A stretch of 64,000 nucleotides of DNA from Actinomycetospora termitidis (GCF_030286555.1 NZ_JASVWF010000006.1:310001-374000), one strand, 5' to 3'. Positions 34,849 to 43,373 are shown, counted from the first letter of the stretch. Notes: generated by a model from the sequence alone, not told the origin. Made by a program: numbers and translations.

Positions 34849-35109
34849 TCAGGCGGGGACGGCCACGTCGTCGTGGACGGGCCGGCGCTGTGCCGGGACC
34901 GACACCGAGGCGACGGCCACGAGGGTCTCCCGACGGCGGGCGCGGCGGACGGCGTCCGCCCGGTCGGCCTCCGCGCGCATCGCGGCGCGGGCCTGGTCGT
35001 CCAGCGTGCCCCGACGGCTCATCGCGAGGAACGGCGTGGCGATCCAGGCGCCCGCGGCGGTCCCGACGGCGATGGCAGCAGCGGTGATCATCATGGTGTC
35101 CCCCGACAT
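34849..35109 (-). CDS. Small single-pass membrane protein, hypothetical
   Basis: 86 aa. A hydrophobic N-terminal helix TAAAIAVGTAAGAWIATPFL is followed by AMSRRGTLDDQ and a basic helical tail. It shares G-x-W-(I/L)ATP-x-x-A-x-x-R-x-x-TLD with the product of 9067-9411. The true start may be the second Met pair (MMITAAAI). No function known. Confidence 0.5.
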   Translation of the reverse strand: MSGDTMMITAAAIAVGTAAGAWIATPFLAMSRRGTLDDQARAAMRAEADRADAVRRARRRETLVAVASVSVPAQRRPVHDDVAVPA

Positions 35110-35202
35110 CAGTGGCTCCGCCCCCCGACGGAGCGTGTCACTGCAGGTGTCGTGCTGCGCCGGGCGGCCGTTAGCAGAGTCACCCGATCGGACGAGGAAC
35201 CG

Positions 35203-36876
35203 TCACCCGACCTGCGCCGCAGCCGCGAAACCGATCGCGAGCGCCCCGGCCAGGAACGCGACGACCACGACGACGGCGACGACCTCGCCGGCCTTCGACG
35301 TGCGCGGACCGAGACGACCGGAGCGCAGGGCGGGCGGCAGCCCGGGAGCGATCACGGCACCGAGCAGCCCCCCGGCCGCACCCCAGGCGAGGCCGAGCAC
35401 CACGGCGGTCGCGAGGTCGAGGCGGGCACCGAACGGGCCCACGACCAGCGAGGTGACCGGGACCGCGACGGCGAGCAGCGCCGCCAGGGCCGGGCCGAGG
35501 AGCCACCCGCGGCGCACGGCCTCGTCGGGACCCCGCGCGTGCAGCGCGGCCACCATCCCGCCGAGCGTGCACACCACCCCGGCGACCAGCGGCGCGAGCC
35601 ACCACGACGGTCCGGCGCCGAGCAGGTGCACCAACCCCAGGTCGCCGTCGACGAACGGTCCGCGCCCGCTCAGCGGGACGCCGAGGCAGACCGCGAACGC
35701 GGCGAGCAGCGCCGTCGGGGCGAGGACGACGACCAGCAGGACGGTGGCGACGGGCGGGGCTGTGCCGGCGGTCGGGAGGGCGGGGGTGTCCGTGCGGGCG
35801 AGCGCTCCCGCCACCACGAGGGCCAGGCCACCGAGCCAGCAGGCCCCGAGCACGGCGCCGAGTCCGGCGACCGGCCCGGCGAGCAGGTCGCGGGCCCGGC
35901 GCAGTGCCGGTGGGAGCGCGTCCGGGCGCCGCCAGGCGATCGCGAGGACGAGCGCACCGCCGAACCAGAGCGTGCCGCCGAGCAGGGTCGTCGCGAGGTC
36001 GACGGACAGGGTGCCCGCAGCGGCACTCGTGCGCCCGAGGGCGGCGAGGCCTCCGAGACCGATGACGAACAGCATCAGCGCGCGGGCGGCCTGGACGGGC
36101 ACGTCGGCCGGCGGGCGGGCGCGCGTGACGACCAGCCCGGCGCCCGACGCGATCGCCGCGCCCGTCACCAGCAGCGGCGTCACCGCGACCGAGCCTCCCA
36201 GCGCGAGCGGCCCGAGGTGCACGTCGACCGACCCGCCGACGCCCAGCGCCACGGCGACCGGGACCAGCAGCAGCGGACTGCCGCCCGCCTCGTCGCCGAG
36301 GGCCACGAGCAGGAGCGCGCCGGGCACCGCCAGGACGGCGAGGACGGTCAGCGCGGCGAGCGCCGCCTCGGCCCAGTCGCGCGGCGTACCGACCCGGACC
36401 ACCGGCCGCGCCACCGACGCGGGGCCGCGGGGGACGCCGGCGCCGGGGGTGTCGTGCAGCGGGACCCGGACACGGTGGGGGTGCAGCGCCCCGGGCGACA
36501 CCGCCGGGACGGGCCGCGGCGCCGGGCGGCCCTCGCTCTCCGGGCGACGCGGGGTCTCCGGGAACCCGTGCGCGGGGCTGCGCGGCGGGGCCTGGCGGGG
36601 GATGCCGAGGGCCGGGCTCGGCGACGCGGGTCGCGGGGTGCCGGACGGTGTCGGTCGTGGGCTGCCAGGAGCAGACCGCGGGCTCGGCGGACGCTCTCCG
36701 GCCGGGCGGCCGACCTCCGGAGCCGCCTCACCCGCCGTCGGGACGGAGCGTGCTCCCGTCGGGACCGCGGCGTCTTCGGCCTGCCGTGGGGCCGGCACCT
36801 CGACCGCCCCGCACGAGCGGCAGAACGCCCACCCGTCCGTCCGCGCCGCTCCGCACCGTGAGCAGGACCCGGCCAC
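35203..36876 (-). CDS. Zinc-ribbon membrane protein with about 11 helices
   Basis: About 557 aa from GTG 36876. The N-terminus is a zinc ribbon (SCSRCGAARTDGWAFCRSCG). Then come about 110 residues of Pro/Arg-rich disordered linker and a hydrophobic region from about residue 170 to the end with roughly 11 helices. A longer frame reaches 37002 but would place the ribbon internally. The plan resembles that of 31777-33048. Function unknown; the cytosolic ribbon may recruit a partner. Confidence 0.6.
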   Translation of the reverse strand: MAGSCSRCGAARTDGWAFCRSCGAVEVPAPRQAEDAAVPTGARSVPTAGEAAPEVGRPAGERPPSPRSAPGSPRPTPSGTPRPASPSPALGIPRQAPPRSPAHGFPETPRRPESEGRPAPRPVPAVSPGALHPHRVRVPLHDTPGAGVPRGPASVARPVVRVGTPRDWAEAALAALTVLAVLAVPGALLLVALGDEAGGSPLLLVPVAVALGVGGSVDVHLGPLALGGSVAVTPLLVTGAAIASGAGLVVTRARPPADVPVQAARALMLFVIGLGGLAALGRTSAAAGTLSVDLATTLLGGTLWFGGALVLAIAWRRPDALPPALRRARDLLAGPVAGLGAVLGACWLGGLALVVAGALARTDTPALPTAGTAPPVATVLLVVVLAPTALLAAFAVCLGVPLSGRGPFVDGDLGLVHLLGAGPSWWLAPLVAGVVCTLGGMVAALHARGPDEAVRRGWLLGPALAALLAVAVPVTSLVVGPFGARLDLATAVVLGLAWGAAGGLLGAVIAPGLPPALRSGRLGPRTSKAGEVVAVVVVVAFLAGALAIGFAAAAQVG

Positions 36877-37020
36877 CGCACACCCCCGTCCGCGTCCGCC
36901 CCCCGACGGCGCGGACCCCGCCATCCCACGAGGTCGGCGCGCCGTGGTCGAGGGACACGAACGGGGGGCCTCGACGGGCGGTACGGCTGAACGAGTGATC
37001 ATCCGGCTCGTGCGGCCGAT

Positions 37021-37069
37021 CGACGATGGCGGCCTGCACGCATGGGGTGGGACCAGGTCGCCATCGTCG
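37021..37069. repeat. Hairpin of the GATGGCGA family, copy 2
   Basis: CGACGATGGCGGCCTG (37021-37036) pairs with 37054-37069 at 15 of 16 positions. Stem and CACGCATG loop match the copy at 37173-37223. Located 3' of the DUF3533-like gene, so terminator function is possible. Confidence 0.6.
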
Positions 37070-37172
37070 GCGGGACCGAAGGGCGAGCGGGTTTCCAGCG
37101 CTCTCGGGGCGGGGCGTGGGCAGCGCTGGGTGCCTTTTGATCACGGTGGAGGGCCCGGCACCCGAGCGCCGA

Positions 37173-37223
37173 TCGACGATGGCGAGCTGCACGCATGTGG
37201 TGCGAGCAGGTCGCCATCGTCGA
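37173..37223. repeat. Hairpin of the GATGGCGA family, copy 3
   Basis: TCGACGATGGCGAGCTGC (37173-37190) pairs with 37206-37223 at 17 of 18 positions. It is 18 nt downstream of the DUF3533-like stop (minus strand), a good terminator position. Confidence 0.65.
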
Positions 37224-37240
37224 CGGAGGACGGGCGGCCC

Positions 37241-38608
37241 CTACCCGCTGTACGACGCCGCCGGGGGCATGCTGCTCTCCGAGGTCCCGGTGTCGTCGTG
37301 GCGCCCGGGCTGCCCGGCGAGGCGGATGGAGCCTAGGTCGGCGCCGGGTCCGCCGACGGTGGCGGTGTGCGCCGCCGGGGCGTGGCCGGGCGCGGAGGCG
37401 ATGACGGTGAACGTCCCCCCGGGCAGGCCCGCCACCTCGAAGCGGCCCTCGCCGTCGGCGGTCGCGAGGCCGGACTGGGTGCCGCGGCCGTCCACGACGG
37501 TCACCCGGGCCCCGCCGAGCGGTCGTCCGTCGCGGCCGTGCACCCGGCCGCTGAGGCGCGGACCGGCACCCGCGGCAGCCGCGCCCGCCACCTCGTGGTC
37601 CAGCTCCTCCTCGGAGTCCGTGGCGTCCGCGGACGCCGAGGAGGACGACGACCCCCGGTCCCGCCACGCGATCGCGGCGCCCAGCAGCACGACGCCGATC
37701 ACGAGCCAGATGCCCATCGTCAGCAGGTGCGAGCCGACCCCGACGTTGCCGAAGTACAGGATCGACCGCACGGCCCCCACCAGCGCGGATCCCAGGTGCA
37801 CCTCGGAGAGCCCGCCGAAGAACGGCGGCACGATCTCGGCGGGGTAGGCCGAGTTCGACGACGGGATGTTCAGGAAGACGAAGATCAGCATGCAGGGGAA
37901 GAGCGCCCACTTGCCCAGGACGACCACGGCCGCCGTCGTCACCAGCCCGACCGTGAACGACGCGACCGCACCCAGCGCGATCACCGCGACGATCTGCCCG
38001 AACGACCCGACGATGATCTGCAGCCAGAGGCCCATGAACAGCCACAGCACGATCGGCGTGAGCACGGCGACGCCGGCGGAGATCGCGATCCGCTGGCGCA
38101 CGGGCAGGAAGAAGGCGGCGTTGCCGAGGATGTTCGCCGTCATGAACCCGACGATGCAGACGATCAGCATGAAGAACATCAGCCCGATGCCGTTGCCGTC
38201 GCCGGGAGCCAGCGGGGCGACGTCGACGGTGGTCAGGGCGCCGCCGGCGACGGGAGCGAAGATCGTCGGGACCAGCTGGGTCATGACCCGGCCGTCGGCA
38301 CCCGCGACCAGCATCTGGCTGCTCTCCGGCACGTACGCGGCCTTGATCGTCTGCTGGAAGATCATTTCGCGGGCCTGGTCCACGGACCCGACCGGCATGA
38401 GCTCGACGGCGTTCCCGAGCCGCGGGCCGAGGGACGCGACGAGTGCGGCCGCACCCGCCCCGACCACGCCCACGGGAATCTGGTTCGGCACCGGCAGGTG
38501 CAGGGCGGTGATGTAGCAGAGCGGGAACATCACCATGAAGAACAGCGGCATGGCGAGGGAGAAGCGCAGGTTGCTGCGCTTCATCTCGGGGGACAGGGCG
38601 GCGGTCAT
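37241..38608 (-). CDS. DUF3533/ABC-2-like membrane protein with C-terminal carboxypeptidase-regulatory-like domain
   Basis: 455 aa. TM1 is near the N-terminus (LAMPLFFMVMFPLCYITA). A soluble extracytoplasmic part of about 110 residues follows (VGVVGAGAAALVASL, VDQAREMI), then 5-6 TMs at about 140-330, as in YhgE/Pip- or DUF3533-type permeases. After a Ser/Glu-rich linker the end (about 355-435) is a beta-sandwich, LSGRVHGRDGRPLGGARVTVVDG ... GRFEVAGLPGGTFTVIASAPGH, of the CarboxypepD_reg type. It starts 7 nt after the TetR stop, so the two are co-transcribed and likely form a regulator-transporter unit. Substrate unknown. Confidence 0.7.
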   Translation of the reverse strand: MTAALSPEMKRSNLRFSLAMPLFFMVMFPLCYITALHLPVPNQIPVGVVGAGAAALVASLGPRLGNAVELMPVGSVDQAREMIFQQTIKAAYVPESSQMLVAGADGRVMTQLVPTIFAPVAGGALTTVDVAPLAPGDGNGIGLMFFMLIVCIVGFMTANILGNAAFFLPVRQRIAISAGVAVLTPIVLWLFMGLWLQIIVGSFGQIVAVIALGAVASFTVGLVTTAAVVVLGKWALFPCMLIFVFLNIPSSNSAYPAEIVPPFFGGLSEVHLGSALVGAVRSILYFGNVGVGSHLLTMGIWLVIGVVLLGAAIAWRDRGSSSSSASADATDSEEELDHEVAGAAAAGAGPRLSGRVHGRDGRPLGGARVTVVDGRGTQSGLATADGEGRFEVAGLPGGTFTVIASAPGHAPAAHTATVGGPGADLGSIRLAGQPGRHDDTGTSESSMPPAASYSG

Positions 38609-38615
38609 GCGGTCC

Positions 38616-39215
38616 TCACGACGACGGGTGGGTGGGGAGGTCGAGTCCGGAGCGGACGAGCGCCGCGCTGCGCTCGAACAGGACGTCGGGGCCGGGGCCG
38701 TCGGGCTGCTCGCGCCAGGCGGCGACGGCGACGCGCTGGGCCGCGAGCACGGCGGCGGCGGTGGTGTGGGCGTCGAGGTCGAGCCGTCCCGTCCGGAGCG
38801 AGACGGCCTCGGTGCAGGCCCGCTCGAGCGCGCGCTGGGCGTCGTCGAGCCGGGGGAGGACCTCGGGGTGGTCGCGGATCAGGGCGAGCTGGTCGTGCCA
38901 GACGCTCGACCCGGCGGCGTCGCTGAGCAGGTCGTGCAGCACCGTGATCAGGGCGGTGGCCGGGTCCTCGGCGGCGGGCCGCGCGACGACGTCGGCCACG
39001 ATCGCCGAGAGCACCCCGGCGTCCACCCCGAACAGGGCGTCGTCCTTGCTCGCGAAGTAGTTGAAGAACGTCCGTGCGGACACCCCGACCGCCGCGCACA
39101 CCTGCTCGACGGTGATCGCGTCCGGGCCGTCCCGGTGCGCGAGCGACACCGCGGTCTCCCGCAGGGCGCTGCGGGTCTCCGCCTTCTTGCGCTCGCGCAG
39201 TCCGGTCCCGGTCAC
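38616..39215 (-). CDS. TetR family regulator
   Basis: 199 aa. HTH domain RKKAETRSALRETAVSLAHR ... AITVEQVCAAVGVSARTFFNYFASKDDALF (recognition helix SARTFFNYFASK). The C-terminal domain is of the TetR_C_33-like type by general pattern only. GTG 39215 with GGGGAG upstream. Next gene on the same strand is the DUF3533-like transporter; the divergent gene is the P450. The operator with three CTGCAA/TTGCAG half-sites lies 28 nt upstream of the start. Confidence 0.85.
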   Translation of the reverse strand: MTGTGLRERKKAETRSALRETAVSLAHRDGPDAITVEQVCAAVGVSARTFFNYFASKDDALFGVDAGVLSAIVADVVARPAAEDPATALITVLHDLLSDAAGSSVWHDQLALIRDHPEVLPRLDDAQRALERACTEAVSLRTGRLDLDAHTTAAAVLAAQRVAVAAWREQPDGPGPDVLFERSAALVRSGLDLPTHPSS

Positions 39216-39242
39216 GACGGCGGGCTCCCCTCGTTTCGTCGA

Positions 39243-39265
39243 CTGCAAACTTGCAGCGCCTGCAA
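39243..39265. promoter_or_regulatory. TetR operator with three half-sites
   Basis: CTGCAA-AC-TTGCAG-CGC-CTGCAA (39243-39265). The first two half-sites form a palindrome with a 2-nt centre and the last two one with a 3-nt centre. It lies between tetR and the P450 gene. A further CGTTA-N7-TAACG repeat follows at about 39282-39298. Confidence 0.6.
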
Positions 39266-39323
39266 CATCGTCATGGTATATCGTTAGCCTCAGTAACGAG
39301 CAACCTCCGGGGAGGAACCGGCG

Positions 39324-40541
39324 ATGACGGCGACCAGTGAGCTCGCGACGACCGAGGTGCCGCACTACCCGATGGCGCGGCAGTGCCCGTTCGACCCGCC
39401 GCGCGAGCTCGGCGCGATCCAGGCCGAGGAGTCGATCCGGCGGGTGACGATCTGGGACGGCAGCCGCCCGTGGCTGGTGACCCGCCACGACGACGTCCGG
39501 GCGGTGCTCGCGGACCAGCGCTTCTCCGCGGACAACCTCACCTCCGGCTACCCCGCGACGTCGGCGGCCGTGGGCGCGCGCCGCCGGAACGTCCCGAGCT
39601 TCATCGCCATGGACGACCCGCAGCACGCGTTCTTCCGCAAGATGCTGATCAGCGAGTTCAGCGTGAAGGCGATCCGCGCGCTGCGGCCCATGATCGAGCA
39701 GACCGTGGACGAGCTGCTGGACGGCATGGCCGCGTCCGCGCAGCCCGTCGACCTGGTGCAGGCGTTCGCGCTGCCGCTGCCGAGCCTCGTCATCTGCCGG
39801 ATGCTGGGCGTCCCGTACGCCGACCACCCGTTCTTCCAGTCCCGCTCGCACGCGCTGGTGAACACGGAGTCCGGCGTCGAGGAGTCCGTGGCGGCGTCCA
39901 ACGAGCTGCTCCACTACCTCGAGGGGCTGATCGCCGAGCGCGAGGCGTCCGGGTCCGAGGACGACATGCTCGGGCGCCTGGCCGTCCGGCACGTCCTGAC
40001 CGGCGAGATCACCCGCGAGCAGGCGGCGTCGATGGGGCTTCTCCTGCTGGTCGCCGGCCACGAGACGACCGCGAACATGATCGCGCTGGGCACGCTGCTC
40101 CTGCTGCAGGACCCGGAGCAGGCCGCGCGGGTGCGCGAGGGGCTGTCGGTCGAGGGGGCCGTCGAGGAACTGCTGCGGCTGCTGACCGTGACGCACTTCG
40201 GGCGGCGCCGGGTCGCGACCGAGGACGTCGAGCTGGGCGGCGTCACGATCCGGGCGGGGGAGGGCGTGGTGGCGGCCGCGGAGATCGCCAACCGCGACCC
40301 CGAGGTGTTCGCCGACCCGGACGCTCTCGACGTCGACCGCTCGCCCAACCACCACGTCGCCTTCGGTCACGGCGTGCACCAGTGCCTGGGGCAGCAGCTC
40401 GCCCGCGTCGAGCTGCAGGTCGCGTACCCGGCCCTGCTGCGACGCTTCCCGACGCTGCGGGTGGACACGCCGCTCGACGACGTCGCCTTCCGCGACGCGA
40501 TGGTGGTGTACGGCGTGCACGCGTTGCCCGTCACGTGGTGA
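39324..40541 (+). CDS. Cytochrome P450 (bacterial class I type)
   Basis: 405 aa. I-helix motif LLLVAGHETTANM, EEVRR equivalent EELLRLLT, and the heme loop FGHGVHQCLGQQLAR with heme-ligand Cys354 are all intact. No membrane anchor, so it is soluble and needs a ferredoxin and reductase from elsewhere. Resembles CYP105/107-like actinobacterial enzymes in general. Divergent from tetR, with the shared operator at 39243-39265, so it is probably induced by the regulator's ligand. Substrate unknown. Confidence 0.9.
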   Translation: MTATSELATTEVPHYPMARQCPFDPPRELGAIQAEESIRRVTIWDGSRPWLVTRHDDVRAVLADQRFSADNLTSGYPATSAAVGARRRNVPSFIAMDDPQHAFFRKMLISEFSVKAIRALRPMIEQTVDELLDGMAASAQPVDLVQAFALPLPSLVICRMLGVPYADHPFFQSRSHALVNTESGVEESVAASNELLHYLEGLIAEREASGSEDDMLGRLAVRHVLTGEITREQAASMGLLLLVAGHETTANMIALGTLLLLQDPEQAARVREGLSVEGAVEELLRLLTVTHFGRRRVATEDVELGGVTIRAGEGVVAAAEIANRDPEVFADPDALDVDRSPNHHVAFGHGVHQCLGQQLARVELQVAYPALLRRFPTLRVDTPLDDVAFRDAMVVYGVHALPVTW

Positions 40542-40587
40542 GCCGCTGACACCCCGGCGAGCGGAGCGACGGGGGATCACGCAGCCT

Positions 40588-40642
40588 TTCCCGACGGCGG
40601 GTGAGAATGGGTCGCGACGCCGGGAGGACCCGCCGTCGGGAA
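40588..40642. terminator. Perfect 15-bp hairpin made from two inverted 15-mers
   Basis: TTCCCGACGGCGGGT (40588-40602) and its exact reverse complement (40628-40642) form a 15-bp stem with a 25-nt loop, 46 nt after the P450 stop. Probably the P450 terminator. The 15-mer recurs four more times in the window. Confidence 0.6.
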
Positions 40643-40670
40643 TTGTCCGAATTGGTCTGGTCTGGGGTCG

Positions 40671-42932
40671 ATGACGTCGAAGGTGCGGCTGCTGGCCGTC
40701 ACGGTGATTGCCGGGATTCTGGTGGCGGGGGCGGCGTTCCCGCTGGTGGGAGGCCTGGGGCTGCTGTCGAACCAGGCGATCGAGGGAGCGCAGGACACGG
40801 CGCCGGGGGTACTCGCGGGTGACATGCCCTCGATCACCACGGTGACCGACATGAATGGCGCGCCCATCGCGTACCTGTATGACCAGAATCGTCAGATCGT
40901 CCGGTCCGAGCAGATTTCGGTCACGATGAAGGCCGCGATCGTCGCGATCGAGGACCGGCGGTTCTTCAGCGAGTCGGGCCTCGACCCCCGCTCGATCGCG
41001 CGGGCCCTGGTGAACAACGGCACCGGCGGGTCGACGCAGGGCGCCTCGACGCTCACCGAGCAGTACGTCAAGAACTACGACGAGTACGTCGCGGCGAAGA
41101 CGCCGGCCGAACAGCTCAAGGCCACCGAGGCGACCTTCGGCCGCAAGCTGCGCGAGGCCCGCGTCGCGGAGCAGCTCGACCACTCGCTGTCCAAGGACGA
41201 GATCCTCACCCGCTACCTGAACGTCGTGTACCTGGGGAACCAGTCGTACGGCGTCGCGGCGGCGGCCCGCACGTACTTCAACACGACCCCGGACCAGCTC
41301 ACCGTGCCGCAGGCCGCGCTGCTGGCCGGCATGGTGCAGAGCCCCGCGGCCTACGACCCGGTGGCGCACCCGCAGGCCGCGACCGGGCGCCGCAACGTCG
41401 TCATCGACCAGATGCGCCAGCAGGGCGAGCTGAGTCCGGAGCAGGCCGCGGCCGCGGCCGCGTCCCCGCTGGGGGTGCAGGCGCCGCTGCACGGGATCGC
41501 GAACGGGTGCACGGGGGCCGGCGACGACGGGTTCTTCTGCAGCTACGTGCTCGACTACCTGGACCAGGCCGGCATCACGCCCGAGCAACTGCGCTCCGGC
41601 GGCTACACGGTGCGCACGACGCTCGACCCGGCGGCGATGGCGGCGGCCAAGCAGGCCGTCGACGCGCAGGTCCCGCCGACGCAGCCGCACGTCGCCGACA
41701 CCCTCGCGGTCGTCCAGCCCGGGACGACGTCGCACCCGGTGCGGGCCCTCGTCGCGAACCGGGGGTACGGCCTGGACGCGGCCGCCGGCCAGACGACCTA
41801 CGACCTGCCCGCCGAGCCGGAGAACCTCGGCGCCGGGTCGGTCTACAAGATCTTCACCTCGGCGGCCTACCTCGCGGGCGGGGGCGGCATCTCCAACGTC
41901 ATCCCGGTCCCGCCCAACGGCTACGCCTCGCCGTTGACCCCGGGCTTCGTCGTCTCGAACGACGGCAACTACCCCGGGGCCCTGACGCTGCAGGACGCGC
42001 TCGCGCAGTCGCCCAACACCGCCTTCGTCAAGCTCGAGGAGACGACGGGGATCGCGCCGGTCGTCGACATGGCCGTGCAGATGGGCATGACGTCGCTGGC
42101 GAAGCCGGGCGCGAACGGCAGCGCGTCGGTCGCGGACACCGTGAAGGCGCAGAACCAGGCGTCGTTCACCCTCGGTGTGGCCCCGACCAGCCCGCTGGAG
42201 CTCGCGAGCGTCGGCGCCACCCTCGCCTCGCACGGCACGTGGTGCCCGCCGGACCCGATCCAGTCGGTCACCGACTCCTCCGGCGCCCCGGTGTCCATCC
42301 CGACGACCGCCTGCCACCAGGCCGTGCCCCCGCAGCTCGCGGACACCCTCATGACGGGGATGTCGAAGGACGACCAGCCCGGCGGCACCTCCGCCGCGGC
42401 CGCCACCGCGGCGGGCTGGAACCGGCCGACCGCGGCGAAGACGGGGACGACGCAGGTCTCCGAGTCGGGGGCGTTCGTGGCGGCGACGCCGCAGATGTCC
42501 GGGGCGTCGATCGTGTTCGACGACTCGTCCCGCCCCCGCCCGATCTGCAACGGCAGCCCGCCCACCACGTGCTCGACCGGCAACCTCTTCGGTGGCAACA
42601 CGCCGGCGCAGACCTACTACCAGGCGATGACGACGATCCTGGGCGGCCAGCCGGTCCTCCCGCTGCCCCCGACGGACCCGCGCTTCGTCGCGGGCGGCGA
42701 CCGGCTCGCGGTGCCGCAGGAGGTCGGGCAGCCGGTCGACCAGGCGGCCGCAGCCCTGCGGGCGGCGGGCTTCGCCGTCACGACCTCGCAGGTCGACAAC
42801 CGCTCCCCGGCGGGCACCGTGGTCGGTCAGACGCCGTCCGGTGGGGGCGGGCAGGCCGTGCAGGGGCAGACGATCGCGCTCGTGTCGTCCAGCGGGCACG
42901 TGGCGGCGCCGCCGGCGGCCCCGTCGGGCTGA
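40671..42932 (+). CDS. Bifunctional penicillin-binding protein (GT51 + transpeptidase + PASTA)
   Basis: 753 aa. TM at about 6-28. The GT51 transglycosylase has catalytic-type Glu94 in AIEDRRFF and GASTLTEQYVKN (usually TQQ, here TEQ), ILTRYLNVVYLG. The transpeptidase has Ser390-x-x-Lys393 in GSVYKIF, SPN at 447-449, and KTG at 590-592 (AAKTGTTQ). A single PASTA domain (about 672-745, VPQEVGQPVDQAAAALRAAG) closes it. It polymerises and crosslinks peptidoglycan outside the membrane; PASTA domains bind muropeptides or beta-lactams. Reads as a ponA-type class A PBP. Monocistronic. Confidence 0.92.
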   Translation: MTSKVRLLAVTVIAGILVAGAAFPLVGGLGLLSNQAIEGAQDTAPGVLAGDMPSITTVTDMNGAPIAYLYDQNRQIVRSEQISVTMKAAIVAIEDRRFFSESGLDPRSIARALVNNGTGGSTQGASTLTEQYVKNYDEYVAAKTPAEQLKATEATFGRKLREARVAEQLDHSLSKDEILTRYLNVVYLGNQSYGVAAAARTYFNTTPDQLTVPQAALLAGMVQSPAAYDPVAHPQAATGRRNVVIDQMRQQGELSPEQAAAAAASPLGVQAPLHGIANGCTGAGDDGFFCSYVLDYLDQAGITPEQLRSGGYTVRTTLDPAAMAAAKQAVDAQVPPTQPHVADTLAVVQPGTTSHPVRALVANRGYGLDAAAGQTTYDLPAEPENLGAGSVYKIFTSAAYLAGGGGISNVIPVPPNGYASPLTPGFVVSNDGNYPGALTLQDALAQSPNTAFVKLEETTGIAPVVDMAVQMGMTSLAKPGANGSASVADTVKAQNQASFTLGVAPTSPLELASVGATLASHGTWCPPDPIQSVTDSSGAPVSIPTTACHQAVPPQLADTLMTGMSKDDQPGGTSAAAATAAGWNRPTAAKTGTTQVSESGAFVAATPQMSGASIVFDDSSRPRPICNGSPPTTCSTGNLFGGNTPAQTYYQAMTTILGGQPVLPLPPTDPRFVAGGDRLAVPQEVGQPVDQAAAALRAAGFAVTTSQVDNRSPAGTVVGQTPSGGGGQAVQGQTIALVSSSGHVAAPPAAPSG

Positions 42933-43373
42933 GGTCGGGCGCCGCGCCGTCCTGAGCGAAGGGCACCTTCGGTCGGTCTAGTCGACGGAAGGGGCCCTTC
43001 GCTTGAGCACGGACGGCCCCGGACGGCCCCTGAACCCGATCGGGCGCGTTCACCCGGACGGGTGCAGTAGTCGATCCGATCGCCCGCAACCGAACCGCCG
43101 GGTCCATCAGGTCTCCTGACCGTCCGGTCACCCACGCGGGTGGAAGCGGGCCCGGATCGCGACATCGACGGGCCCCGCGCGCGTCGGACCGGGCCGCACC
43201 TGTCGATTGCCCCGTCGACATCTCGCCGAGGTCACGGAACGACCGTCAGAACGCTGCGTGACCGGTCCTCCGGGGACCGATGACTGCTCCATTCGGCGTA
43301 GCGCTGCTGACGTACCCACCGATGCCTGCCGGTGAACACGACGACGGCACTCAGACAGGCGAGGTGATGATCG
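42933..43373. other. Intergenic region between the PBP and polysaccharide locus C
   Basis: 441 bp. Holds a terminator hairpin at 42955-43003, then about 350 bp with no convincing gene. CGGTCC-N5-GGACCG (43263-43279) is a small inverted repeat. The promoter of locus C must lie here, but I cannot define its hexamers. Confidence 0.5.
42955..43003. terminator. Hairpin terminator after the PBP gene
   Basis: AGCGAAGGGCACCTTC (42955-42970) pairs with 42988-43003 at 15 of 16 positions. It starts 23 nt after the PBP stop and resembles the hairpins at 307-351 and 57764-57814 in overall form. Confidence 0.6.

Larger units (their letters stand above)
36877..37240. other. Intergenic region with two near-identical hairpins and a repeat-A-like segment
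   Basis: 364 bp between the start of the zinc-ribbon gene and the end of the DUF3533-like gene. It holds hairpins at 37021-37069 and 37173-37223. A segment at about 37093-37160, read on the minus strand, begins GTGATCA...GGCAC...AGCGCTG like repeat A at 18577-18642. No open frame stands out. Confidence 0.6.

Noticed and set aside
38616..42899. A minus-strand open frame of over 1400 codons across the P450 and PBP genes
   Set aside because: Only its last 199 codons (TetR) are real. The rest is antisense to two complete, motif-bearing genes and is open only because of the extreme GC content.
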